Of a stretch of DNA of 64,000 nucleotides, positions 33,734 to 42,100 are shown one piece after another. Every line of letters begins with the position of its first letter. Position 1 is the stretch's first letter. The translations under genes and the position numbers were made by a program. Origin of the DNA: an uncultured Fluviicola sp. (lineage in GTDB: Bacteria; Bacteroidota; Bacteroidia; Flavobacteriales; Crocinitomicaceae); contig NZ_CAMLDC010000013.1 in assembly GCF_946478805.1 (NCBI RefSeq), positions 62,001-126,000 on the forward strand. The letters are read 5' to 3'. The notes under the pieces are model-generated. The model did not search any database. It worked only from the letters and a program-made list of their open reading frames with translations, and was not told the DNA's origin.

Positions 33734-33816
33734 TGCGCATGACTGGACTCGAACCAGCACATCCATAGGAAACCACCCCCTCAAGATGGCGTGTCTACCA
33801 ATTTCACCACATGCGC
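33734..33816 (-). tRNA. tRNA-Leu (anticodon GAG)
   Basis: 83 nucleotides on the minus strand. Acceptor arms GCGCATG and CATGCGC pair perfectly. The anticodon arm CCATC-TTGAGGG-GGTGG gives anticodon GAG (reads CUC/CUU). A long variable region and the T-arm GCTGG-TTCGAGT-CCAGT follow, as in class II tRNAs. The 3' CCA is not encoded; discriminator A. It is the anchor of the accessory island to its left. Confidence 0.95.
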
Positions 33817-34233
33817 GGTATTGCGTTCTAAACGCTTGCGAATATAGCGCTTTTCAAGCTTTAGTCTATTTCAAATCCTAAAAAAGGTTGTGATTTTCAA
33901 TAGTAAAAAAAATTAAGCACTCGTAATCGATGTTTTTTCGTAGATCTTAACTAAGCATTGAAAACAAAAGTTATGTCCAAAGCAGCAAAGGTTCGGAAGA
34001 AACATATGCAATAATTCAGTTCGATGAACGAAGTATTTCATGGAAATACAATTCTACACTCCAAAACAATATGTGGGAACGGTGGCGTACAGACAAAAGT
34101 TCTAGCGAGAACTTCGTTGGTAAGTTTAGTCATGCGTAAAAAAGATGCCGACTTTTTGTGGAAGGAAGAATGGCGGAAAAATTTACCAACCATTTCATCT
34201 TTCTACCCGTTTTCAAAAGAAATATAAGTTATA
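33817..34233. other. spacer between tRNA-Leu and the next gene
   Basis: About 417 bases. Other than the possible gene remnant at 33957-34227 I see only AT-rich DNA that should hold the tRNA-Leu promoter (read leftwards) near 33820-33870. Confidence 0.5.
33957..34227 (+). pseudogene. frameshifted gene remnant
   Basis: Two adjacent open stretches read like one protein interrupted by a frameshift near 34130. The first (33957-34139, no start codon) encodes IENKSYVQSSKGSEETYAII and on to KFSHA; the second (frame of an ATG at 34024, useful part from about 34133) encodes MRKKDADFLWKEEWRKNLPT and ends at 34227. Amino-acid usage is protein-like, but neither half has a full gene structure and no family is recognised. 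It ends 7 bases before the next gene. Confidence 0.35.
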
Positions 34234-35193
34234 ATGAAACCAGCCGCGTTGATTTTATTTTTAATCACTTTTGTGCTCTCCGTAGTAACACATGCACAAG
34301 CCATTTACGGGATAACAGACGATAAAAATGTAGTGAAAATTTCTGCGGACGCATGTTCCTCTGAAGTCATCTTAAACGCAGAAGACCTGAATCCGGATCC
34401 GGGCACACCTATTTCGGATATTGCCTGGGAACAAGGTGTACTATACTGTTCACTCAGCTCCAGCATTTGTTCCATTAATCCTGAAAATGGTTCTGTGAAA
34501 TTGGTCAGCGCAACAATGCTTGATATAAATGGACTTGCCGGTGATGAGAACGGTCATCTTTATATAGCGGGTTCACAACTATCCAAATACACCATTTTTA
34601 CCAACACCCTGGAAGTGATCGGCTCGTTATATCCATACTATACCTCCGGCGATGTAGAATATGTAAACGGGATCCTTTATATTACAGCGCATGATAATGG
34701 AGGGAGTTATTTGTTAAAGGTGCAGACGAACCCATTCTCCTTTTCAGTTTTCACAAGCATTCCTAATTCTTCCTACGGCCTGGTAAAATCACCACAGAAT
34801 CCTGGAGAGCTCTACGTTACAGATTTAACGAACATCTATTCTATTAATCTTAGCAACGGATTCGTTCTTCCTGTTTGTAACTCAGTTTTCGGGATATACG
34901 GTCTTACTTCCGGTCCGGAAGATTTGATACCACCTGAATATATCGCTGAATTTCCAAACATATTCTCGCCAAACGGAGACCAAAAAAATGATTTGTTTAC
35001 CTGGGGTACCGGAAATAAAGAAGGGTCGATAACTATTGTGAACCGATGGGGAAATACTGTTTTCCACTCTGATCTGCCTTTTTCATGGGACGGAAAAACC
35101 TCTGACGGTAAGGAATGTACTGAAGGAGTATACTATTATCTTTTCGAGAGTGAGTCCGAATCGAAATCGGGAACACTCCATCTACTAAGATGA
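34234..35193 (+). CDS. secreted propeller-like protein with CHU_C (T9SS type B) sorting domain
   Basis: 319 residues. Signal peptide (MKPAALILFLITFVLSVVTHAQA), a repeat-type N-terminal region (about 24-225) with LAGDENGHLYIAGS and VKVQTNPF-like strands that I read as a beta-propeller-like domain, and a gliding-motility-associated C-terminal domain from about 232 (IAEFPNIFSPNGDQKNDLF, IVNRWGNTVFHS, WDGKTSDGKECTEGVYYY). That tag marks export and surface attachment by the T9SS. The N-terminal part is paralogous to the protein at 59242-60201, which carries a different tag. Confidence 0.85.
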   Translation: MKPAALILFLITFVLSVVTHAQAIYGITDDKNVVKISADACSSEVILNAEDLNPDPGTPISDIAWEQGVLYCSLSSSICSINPENGSVKLVSATMLDINGLAGDENGHLYIAGSQLSKYTIFTNTLEVIGSLYPYYTSGDVEYVNGILYITAHDNGGSYLLKVQTNPFSFSVFTSIPNSSYGLVKSPQNPGELYVTDLTNIYSINLSNGFVLPVCNSVFGIYGLTSGPEDLIPPEYIAEFPNIFSPNGDQKNDLFTWGTGNKEGSITIVNRWGNTVFHSDLPFSWDGKTSDGKECTEGVYYYLFESESESKSGTLHLLR

Positions 35194-35270
35194 TTTTCAA
35201 GAATTTGGATTTAATTTCCGGTTCGAACTTTGAATTGTTATGACTTTTATACTTTAGGTCAACTTCACTT

Positions 35271-35948
35271 TCAAATCACCGGTAGCGAATCCGGATCGAT
35301 GATTCCATGTTGTATCGCGTAAATTACCAGCCCGGCCAGATTCTTTGCTCCGGTTTTCGCAAAAATGTTGTTCTTGTGTCCTTCGACTGTGCTTTGAGAC
35401 AGGAATAGCAAGTCTGCTATTTCTTTGGCCGTTTTCTGCTGACAGATTAGCTGAACGATCTCCATTTCACGGGTTGATAAGGTATGATCCATATCTACTG
35501 GAGGAGAAGGTGCCTTATGAGACAGTTGTTCGCGAAGGACCTCCATCTGTTCTTCGGTAAAATAGTATCCTTGTGCGTGTACCTTACGGATTAACTCCAC
35601 GAGTTGCAACGGCGATATCCCTTTAGGAAAAAATGCTGCTACACCTGTTTTGACCATGAATCCTATGAACGCGCTTTTGTAGTGTGAGGAGATGACCATC
35701 ACGCGGATTGATGGATATTCGAGTTTTAGAATCTGGGTAATTTCGATTCCATTCAAGGCTTTCATCTTCAGGTCTACCAGCAATAAGTCGGGAAGTAAAT
35801 CGCATTCCCGCAGGGCAGCAAGCAATTCTTCCCCGCTTTCGGTAGTCAGTTGCACTGTAATACCGGGTTGGGAACCTATGAAGTCCCGTAAGAGATTCAG
35901 TACCAAGAGATCATCATCGGTAATTGCAATTCTAATTTGATCTGTCAT
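35271..35948 (-). CDS. NarL/FixJ-type response regulator
   Basis: 225 residues. Receiver domain (about 5-120) with phospho-acceptor D59 in LLLVDLKM, and a LuxR-type helix-turn-helix (about 150-215: LSTREMEIVQLICQQKTAKEIAD, then LFLSQSTVEGHKNNIFAKT). Last gene of a four-gene operon; its first 17 bases overlap the histidine kinase gene, implying translational coupling and a cognate pair. Confidence 0.93.
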   Translation of the reverse strand: MTDQIRIAITDDDLLVLNLLRDFIGSQPGITVQLTTESGEELLAALRECDLLPDLLLVDLKMKALNGIEITQILKLEYPSIRVMVISSHYKSAFIGFMVKTGVAAFFPKGISPLQLVELIRKVHAQGYYFTEEQMEVLREQLSHKAPSPPVDMDHTLSTREMEIVQLICQQKTAKEIADLLFLSQSTVEGHKNNIFAKTGAKNLAGLVIYAIQHGIIDPDSLPVI

Positions 35949-36714
35949 GGTTTGCTTTTATGGAATGAGAGAGAATAAATAATGCTGATGTACCCATTTC
36001 GTTTTCAGAACGCAAACGGTAATTCCCGCCGAGATAATGCATTCGCATTTCGATGTTCTTCAATCCCAAACCGGCAGTGGCAGCTGCAGTATCGAATCCT
36101 TTTCCGTTGTCGCGGATGCTGAATGAAAATCCACGCTCGGAATGACGGTAATGTACCTGAATGGTAGTGGCCTTGGCATGTTTCACAATGTTGGATACCC
36201 ACTCCTGCACGACGCGCATGAACTGTATCTTCACGTGATTGGGTAGATCGGGAACGTGGCGTACATCGCACCGGAAGTCAATAGTCATAACCTGTTTCCA
36301 GGGTGCAAGGACTTCACAGACCAGATCCGCCAGTGAAAGGTGTTCGGACATTGGTGGTGACAAGTCATGTGATACGCGCCGCGCTATGGAAATACAATCG
36401 GTCAACAGTTCATCAAGAACCGTCTGACTATCCCTGGACATATTCTGGAGCTGCGCAACAAGTAGCTTTCCTATCAGCTCGTCATGGAGATCAGATGCAA
36501 TCCGATCACGCTCCCGTTCCTGTATAACAATGCTGTTTTCAAGCAAACCCTTCTCATACTGTAGTTTATCGCTAGCTTCTTTAAGACGGGTGTGGATCAT
36601 ACGTCGCACACTGACGTATACGAACAGGATCAGAAAGCCGACGAGTACAACAACAAAAAGCACTGCTATCGTGATCCAGTTGGCAATTACGCCGGAGTCC
36701 TGCCATTTTTCCAT
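35932..36714 (-). CDS. NarX/LiaS-type histidine kinase
   Basis: 260 residues. One N-terminal membrane helix (about 12-34), a short linker helix, HisKA_3 dimerisation domain with H77 in ERDRIASDLHDELIG, and a HATPase domain (NIVKHAKAT, DNGKGFD, GLGLKNIEMR). No periplasmic sensing domain, so the signal is probably passed by the 7TM protein encoded immediately upstream, whose gene overlaps by 28 bases. Confidence 0.93.
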   Translation of the reverse strand: MEKWQDSGVIANWITIAVLFVVVLVGFLILFVYVSVRRMIHTRLKEASDKLQYEKGLLENSIVIQERERDRIASDLHDELIGKLLVAQLQNMSRDSQTVLDELLTDCISIARRVSHDLSPPMSEHLSLADLVCEVLAPWKQVMTIDFRCDVRHVPDLPNHVKIQFMRVVQEWVSNIVKHAKATTIQVHYRHSERGFSFSIRDNGKGFDTAAATAGLGLKNIEMRMHYLGGNYRLRSENEMGTSALFILSHSIKANHDRSN

Positions 36715-37337
36715 AATGTAAGAATAAGGTAACTGTAAAAGAACAAGGTAATAAAGAGATAGGCAAACCAGAAGAGCAGAGAGAGACCCGAATCTTCATT
36801 AACCAAAAAGTTCAGCGGAATCGAAAACAGCAGCTTCATCGAAAAATAGAAGAGTACTACTGCATTGAATGAGAAGCGCTGCCAGTTCATCTGTTCGGGA
36901 TATTTCAGGCTGTACATAAATTGTAGAAGTGCAAAGATAACGATGAAGAACGCTTCAAGTATGCCGGTGTAAGTTTGCATATCTCCTATCGGAAGCATCC
37001 GGATTTCCTGGACTTCACGTGCAAAAAAGACAACGAAAACCACCAGTGCAAGTACCATAAACGGTATGATCTTCTTACTGAGCCACATGGAATAAATACC
37101 CAGGAATAACAAGAGTTCAGCGAAGTTCATAAATGGGATCACGATTAAGTTACTGCTTCCATTCCAGCTGATGATCCGGCTTGCAATATCAATGCATAAT
37201 TCGAACAGAAGGTATCCCACGAGGATGCGGTAAGGATTTTCGAGCGAAGCAAAACGAAGACAACCTATCATAGCCCCGATGAACAAAGCCACCGGGGAAA
37301 GCCAAGTCAGGTAATCCAGCAACTCATAAAATCCCAT
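36687..37337 (-). CDS. seven-helix membrane protein of a two-component operon
   Basis: 216 residues with about seven membrane helices and no soluble domain. No family recognised; size and topology resemble the 7TM sensor halves that accompany sensor kinases in Bacteroidota. Overlaps the kinase gene by 28 bases and its ATG overlaps the stop codon of the gene before it (TAATG at 37337), so all are translated together. I infer a signal-input role. Confidence 0.75.
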   Translation of the reverse strand: MGFYELLDYLTWLSPVALFIGAMIGCLRFASLENPYRILVGYLLFELCIDIASRIISWNGSSNLIVIPFMNFAELLLFLGIYSMWLSKKIIPFMVLALVVFVVFFAREVQEIRMLPIGDMQTYTGILEAFFIVIFALLQFMYSLKYPEQMNWQRFSFNAVVLFYFSMKLLFSIPLNFLVNEDSGLSLLFWFAYLFITLFFYSYLILTLWKNGRTPA

Positions 37338-38038
37338 TAACGACTTGCGAGAGAATACATGAGTAAGTAGAAAGCTGGCATTTCCACAACCTTGAATGGG
37401 GGAACCGGTCGTACAAGATCGTAATACGTATTGTGAACGACATTCCCATTCTTAGCAGTATATGTATCCTTACATACAATGACCAAATCCGGTGTACAAC
37501 CTTGATCAGTAATAACGAGTGCGAAGCGGGCTGAGTAGTCTGCGATATTTTGACCCAAATCATCCTTCCGTATTTTCCATGCCTGAAAAATTGGTTTTTC
37601 ATCCCTGCACATTTCATCGATCCAGTTCTGGTAATTGAGATCCCAGTTAGCTATACGTCGTGCAGCTTCGGGTTCATCGAGTTGATCTGAAACTACATTT
37701 GAATCCGGCGAACCATAGTTTGCATAAATATCAAAAATAGGCCATTCTTCACTTGGAGGATACGAATCGGATAAGAGGGTTGCTTTGTTGTCTTTTGCGC
37801 TATCGATGAGGAAAAACATCAACAATTCGTTGTCATCAAGCCCCAGATAAACATGAACGAATTCTCCGGTGATCTGAGCAATGAATTCTTTAGGGATATC
37901 GAATCCCAGGCAGTCTTTAAATTTTTCTTTAAGCGTGTCGACATGATCCAGCGCACTATTCCAATTAAGAATGGATTGGCTGAATTTAGTCAGGATAGTG
38001 GGACTAGTGTCACCCACAGATAATGTAGAGGTATTCAT
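37337..38038 (-). CDS. hypothetical protein, first gene of two-component operon
   Basis: 233 residues, no signal peptide or membrane helix visible, no recognised family. Acidic, with many aromatic residues (NWDLNYQNWIDEM). Its stop codon shares bases with the start of the 7TM gene. As the leader of the operon with the kinase and regulator it may be a regulated effector or an accessory sensor. Its start lies opposite the RhiA-like operon across a 755-base spacer. Confidence 0.7.
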   Translation of the reverse strand: MNTSTLSVGDTSPTILTKFSQSILNWNSALDHVDTLKEKFKDCLGFDIPKEFIAQITGEFVHVYLGLDDNELLMFFLIDSAKDNKATLLSDSYPPSEEWPIFDIYANYGSPDSNVVSDQLDEPEAARRIANWDLNYQNWIDEMCRDEKPIFQAWKIRKDDLGQNIADYSARFALVITDQGCTPDLVIVCKDTYTAKNGNVVHNTYYDLVRPVPPFKVVEMPAFYLLMYSLASR

Positions 38039-38793
38039 AGTTATTGCTTTTTAAAGATTAAAAGGGTCGATCTTCAAGACGAACGAATAGCGGGTCAAGT
38101 GTACTGAATGTACTTTGGATGCAGTAAATGTAGTCTATCATTTCGGGTAATCCCCGTATTGTTTTCTTGCTTCAAAATAGGAATATTTTTTCAATTGGTT
38201 GTGCTTTCAGTAAAATCGGTGCAAGGTTTATAAATCGACTTTCACAATTGATATTCGAATTCGGAAAATTGGATTGTATGCTTCCTGTTAACCGGGAAGT
38301 TCTAATCCGACCTGTCCGGGATAATTGTTTTTATGAACATACACATTGTTTCATTACATGATAAATCCTACTCTTTAGCTTTTCGGTTTCCGCTCTGTTT
38401 GAAATGGTATCAGCTCCATGTCTACAAATGTAGAAATGTGCATCCGGATTTTTTAGGATGAAAACTACTGATCGGTAAAAGCAGATAAAAACACCTGTAC
38501 CGCCTCTCCCCTTGCTTTTAACTGTTTTGATAAAACCGTAGTTTTCTATGGCTGCAGATCTGTGAGTTGTTCGCAACTTTGAATCACAAACAGGATCACA
38601 ATTCCTGCCGAAAAGACACCACGCTTAGGAAGCTTATTCCATGAAGATTATTAAAGGTGTAGCGGGCAGGGAAAAGCGAAAGAGTTTGTTTAAAAGTTGT
38701 AGTAAACTCCTTGTTATTCTTCGTTCCGGCCGGAAAGAGTGAAATGGTTGTAAACTCCAATAAACCTAATTATTAATTATTAAAAATAACAAC
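38039..38793. other. 755-base divergent regulatory spacer
   Basis: No convincing gene in either strand; the open frames at 38167-38361 (+) and 38331-38576 (-) lack recognisable features. It separates the two-component operon from the RhiA-like genes and should contain both promoters. It holds the palindrome at 38724-38735 and two related 12-15 base words ending in AAACTCC at about 38696-38710 and 38748-38758. Confidence 0.6.
38724..38735 (+). promoter_or_regulatory. 12-bp perfect palindrome TTCCGGCCGGAA
   Basis: TTCCGGCCGGAA is fully self-complementary and lies 59 bases before the first RhiA-like start codon, between two GTTGTA...AAACTCC words. A candidate operator for the divergent NarL-type regulator; no direct evidence beyond symmetry and position. 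Confidence 0.35.
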
Positions 38794-39417
38794 ATGAACT
38801 ATTCAATCAGTATTACAAATCAAAGCGGTGCAAGTGAGAACATCGCTATTTTTCAAAGTTATCCGAATCTGGATGGCGGGTTACCACTTATATGGGCAGC
38901 CAAAAACATCAATGAAGGTAACAACAATACTTTCTCCTGGGAAATCGACTGGGCTCTGAATTGGGGTACAACTCCTCAGCCATTGGTACCGGGCGTGCTT
39001 TGGACGTCAGGTGGTACACCCATATCTGTTGAACCAGATCCATCAGGTGCAAACTACATGACCGTGTCCTATTCCAACGATGATTTTGAAAGTGCCGGAC
39101 CGTTTAACAATTCTGCTATTCCTAATGGATCTATGGATGTCCTTACAGATTCCTCGTTTACCGTAGGGGAAGCTGCAAACATGAGTATTTCTGTTTATAT
39201 GAATGGAACACCCACTTTTGCGATGCAGGGAAAACCCAACGGAACTTACGAGTTTGACACGCATCCAACCTACTACCTGTGTACGACTGATTCCAAGGTT
39301 GGTGTAGCTGTATCGGGTGAATTTCTCAGCAAAGCGACTCCAGTTGTTTTTGCTGAAGGTGAAACAAGCAAATCGTATATTTTAGATGGCACCTTGAACT
39401 TTGTTCTTCAACAATGA
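38794..39417 (+). CDS. RhiA-like protein 1
   Basis: 207 residues, no signal peptide. Resembles RhiA of Rhizobium and its fungal/bacterial relatives as I recall them: an opening SISITNQSGASENIAIFQS strand, GLPLIWAAKNINEGNNNTFSW-type motif (aliphatic-Trp near residue 32), IDWALNWG, and a late VYMNGTPTFAMQGKPN strand. RhiA itself has no known biochemical function. It overlaps the next gene by ATGA, and both are divergent from a two-component operon. Confidence 0.65.
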   Translation: MNYSISITNQSGASENIAIFQSYPNLDGGLPLIWAAKNINEGNNNTFSWEIDWALNWGTTPQPLVPGVLWTSGGTPISVEPDPSGANYMTVSYSNDDFESAGPFNNSAIPNGSMDVLTDSSFTVGEAANMSISVYMNGTPTFAMQGKPNGTYEFDTHPTYYLCTTDSKVGVAVSGEFLSKATPVVFAEGETSKSYILDGTLNFVLQQ

Positions 39418-40175
39418 TCAGAATGATTTTGTCAATGAAACAATACCGGTACTTAGTGCCGGTATTGTTTCGATTATTCACTAAAAGTGGTCTACTCGTT
39501 GCCGCTCAACACGCTAACATGAATGTCCAGGAAACCAGTTACGTAAACAGATTAAAATCAACTAGCCAGACAGATACACTTCCCGTCTATTCAGTTAAAT
39601 GCATCAATCTCTCTGATGAAAACTTGTATTTCTACTTCTTCCAACGATCTCCCGATCAGCTTTCCGGAATCACGTCACTTGCCTGGTGCGTCAGTGAATA
39701 TAAAGTACCCGGGAATGGAAGCTTCACTTTCACATGGGAGGAGACCTACAGCTATTTTTGGCAAGGCTATGGTTCAGTTCAACCTCCTGTTGTTTTTGAT
39801 GCCCAGGGAATGGAAAATGCAGCCCCCGAAACAGCGATAACGTTTTCAATTGATGATGATACTCCCAATTTCAGTGATCTTGTACAAGCCAATATTCCAG
39901 GAATGCAAGTCACTACCAAATTCACAGTTCCTGACAATAAATTCGGAGTTGGTATAGGTATGTCTGGAGTTGCAACCTTCCTTACCCAAGCAATTCCTAA
40001 TACCCAACAACAGTTCGACGTCACGCCGATCTATTATATCGCTTGTTCGGAAAATATTGCAACAGGCACTATTCTGAGTGAATCATCTACCGATCCAAAA
40101 CTCATTCTTGTATTCCCAAACAATATTTATAATCTCATACTAACTTACCAGGAGGGGAAGTTTACCCAGTCCTGA
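39414..40175 (+). CDS. RhiA-like protein 2
   Basis: 253 residues. Same fold as its neighbour and closer to classical RhiA: SLAWCVSEYKVPGNGSFTF, WEETYSYFWQGYG, PPVVFDAQGME, GVGIGMSGVATFLTQAIPN and FDVTPIYYIAC. It carries about 50 extra N-terminal residues, hydrophobic at first, that could be a membrane or export signal. Start at 39414 gives the ATGA overlap; 39435 is an alternative. Two adjacent but diverged copies suggest an old tandem duplication. Confidence 0.65.
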   Translation: MIRMILSMKQYRYLVPVLFRLFTKSGLLVAAQHANMNVQETSYVNRLKSTSQTDTLPVYSVKCINLSDENLYFYFFQRSPDQLSGITSLAWCVSEYKVPGNGSFTFTWEETYSYFWQGYGSVQPPVVFDAQGMENAAPETAITFSIDDDTPNFSDLVQANIPGMQVTTKFTVPDNKFGVGIGMSGVATFLTQAIPNTQQQFDVTPIYYIACSENIATGTILSESSTDPKLILVFPNNIYNLILTYQEGKFTQS

Positions 40176-40261
40176 AAACAACCTCATCCGATAAATATTC
40201 GTGAATATCAACTGCCTGTAGAAATAACCATGAATAAGCTACCTGAAGAAATAGGTTTAGA

Positions 40262-40289
40262 GGCTGTCCAAAAGACAGCTTTTTTTTCA
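40262..40289 (+). terminator. rho-independent terminator after the RhiA pair
   Basis: GGCTGTCC-AAAA-GACAGC hairpin followed by eight Ts. It ends directly before the 28-bp repeat at 40299. Confidence 0.8.
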
Positions 40290-40298
40290 TTTCATTCC

Positions 40299-40326
40299 GA
40301 CTGGACGAGAAGTTTATTCCGACAAG
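40299..40326. repeat. 28-bp repeat, inverted copy of 33661-33688
   Basis: GACTGGACGAGAAGTTTAT followed by TCCGACAAG; matches the complement of 33661-33688 with one difference, 6.6 kb away across the tRNA-Leu island boundary. Confidence 0.6.
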
Positions 40327-40533
40327 TTCATCTGTAGCTCGACTTCCTAGGTAAGTCCAGTTATTTTTTTGTGCGCATCTCTCAATACTCACGCTCCTAG
40401 TTCTCGAAATAACATAATTTAACACCATCTATCTATCCATAAATCTCACAAAAAAGTACTTTTATCACTCAAAACAAAAATGGCGGAACCGAAAAGCCTT
40501 ACGAGTAGGACTAACTAGTTTAAATCAATTTCT

Positions 40534-41868
40534 ATGAAAAGAAACATTACTTTTTTATTATCACTGGTATGTTGTGTCACTTTGAATGCACAACTTATTT
40601 CATCTACCGGTAGCATGTCTGCTCAACGTGTATCTCACGGTTCTGCAACTCTTGCAAATGGAAAAATTCTTGTATTTGGCGGAGACAACGGAAACGTAAA
40701 CTCTTATGTAGTTCACAAAACAGCTGAATTGTACAACGGCGGAACATGGAGTGCGACAGGGAGTATGGCTAAAAACCGTCGGGTTCCGGCTTCAGTAGTA
40801 CTTTCCAACGGAAATGTATTGGTAATGGGTGGTAGAGATGCAGACCAGAACGAATTCGCTTCATGTGAAATTTACAATGTAGCAACCGGAACATGGAGTT
40901 ACGCAGATAGTATGGCGGAAGCACGTTCAGCTTCTAAAGCAATTACTCTAAACAACGGAAAAGTATTGGTTGTTGGTGGTGATTATACAGGAACATGTGA
41001 ATTATACGATCAAGCAACAAATACATGGTCCACTACAGGAAGTTTGAATACGGATCCGAATGGTTGGTTTGATGCAGTGAAACTTCCAAATGGAAACGTA
41101 TTGATCGTCGGTGGTGGTACGGCTGCTGCTGAAATTTACAACGTTGCAACAGGTACTTGGACCCCAACAGCCAACCCAATGACACTTTCTAGAACAGCTC
41201 CAACAGCCATCTTGATGACAAACGGAAAAGTTTTGGTAGCAGGTGGTAATTTCACGAAAACATCGGAAGTTTTTGACCCGGTTGCAAATACATTTACTGC
41301 TGCAGGTGATATGGGACAATACGCAAGTGCTTGTGACATGGTCAACCTTACTGACGGAAGCGTACTTATTTACGGTATCGGGGATTTATTTTCTACCGAT
41401 AGAAAAGCATTACAACAATTCAATCCGTCGACTAACACATGGGGATACCCTGGAACGACTCCTGTAAATATCATCACAGCAAATGATTATACCGTAAACC
41501 GTTTGCCTAATGGAAAAATTCTTTATTCCGGAGGGAACGTTACAACCGGAAACGGTTCGAACAACCAGTGTTACGTTGTGAACCTGAATGCATTGGGACT
41601 TGAAGATTTGCAAGCAGTTGACCAATTTATGGTATATCCTGTTCCGGCTAAAGATTACATCACAGTTGTATCTGAAAACGGAATCATCGGTACTGGGTAC
41701 AACTTATTGCTTTCAAACACTTTGGGACAAGTTATTTACACTGCGCCAATCAATAACCAGGAAACTTCAATCAACTTACAGGGAATTACTCAATCTGGGA
41801 TTTATTTCATCAACTTGAAAAATAACCGTGGAGAGATTGTTCAAACAAGTAAGATCATCGTAGAATAA
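40534..41868 (+). CDS. secreted Kelch-repeat protein with T9SS type A sorting domain
   Basis: 444 residues. Signal peptide (ending LNAQ), six or so Kelch repeats (about 25-350; NGKILVFGGDNGN, NGNVLVMGGRDAD, NGKVLVVGGDYTG) forming a beta-propeller, and a C-terminal T9SS type A domain from about 365 (LEDLQAVDQFMVYPVPAKDYI, then IYFINLKNNRGEIVQTSKIIVE). Expected on the cell surface or secreted; galactose-oxidase-like enzymes share the fold but no catalytic residues are evident. Confidence 0.9.
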   Translation: MKRNITFLLSLVCCVTLNAQLISSTGSMSAQRVSHGSATLANGKILVFGGDNGNVNSYVVHKTAELYNGGTWSATGSMAKNRRVPASVVLSNGNVLVMGGRDADQNEFASCEIYNVATGTWSYADSMAEARSASKAITLNNGKVLVVGGDYTGTCELYDQATNTWSTTGSLNTDPNGWFDAVKLPNGNVLIVGGGTAAAEIYNVATGTWTPTANPMTLSRTAPTAILMTNGKVLVAGGNFTKTSEVFDPVANTFTAAGDMGQYASACDMVNLTDGSVLIYGIGDLFSTDRKALQQFNPSTNTWGYPGTTPVNIITANDYTVNRLPNGKILYSGGNVTTGNGSNNQCYVVNLNALGLEDLQAVDQFMVYPVPAKDYITVVSENGIIGTGYNLLLSNTLGQVIYTAPINNQETSINLQGITQSGIYFINLKNNRGEIVQTSKIIVE

Positions 41869-41892
41869 TACGATCAACAAACAACTATAGAG

Positions 41893-41919
41893 AAAGCATC
41901 GGGAAACCGGTGCTTTTTT
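41893..41919 (+). terminator. rho-independent terminator after the Kelch gene
   Basis: Arms AAAGCATCGG and CCGGTGCTTT (one wobble) around GAAA, followed by TTTG. Confidence 0.85.
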
Positions 41920-42100
41920 GTTTAAACATATAAGCTTAAGATTATGACTATTCCAGTCAAAATTTATAAAAAATTTCGGTAGCAGTTCTTTTTTCTCACA
42001 CGCCGCACAAGCTCAGATTTCGCACATATTGGAGAGCGTAGATTGTAATATACAGGTAAATACACTAAATTGTAAAGTACCAATAGTTAAAAGCTGTATT

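Larger units (their letters stand above)
40176..40533. other. spacer before the Kelch gene
   Basis: About 358 bases. Contains the terminator at 40262-40289 and the 28-bp repeat at 40299-40326; the rest shows no gene. The promoter of the Kelch gene should lie in the AT-rich stretch at about 40430-40500. Confidence 0.55.

Noticed and set aside
34024..34227. Intact 67-residue gene
   Set aside because: Its first half is a shadow of a better protein-like frame that stops at 34139; only the second half looks coding, so it is listed as part of a frameshifted remnant.
38167..38576. Small open frames in the divergent spacer
   Set aside because: 64- and 81-residue frames on both strands without recognisable domains, signal peptides or composition of real genes.
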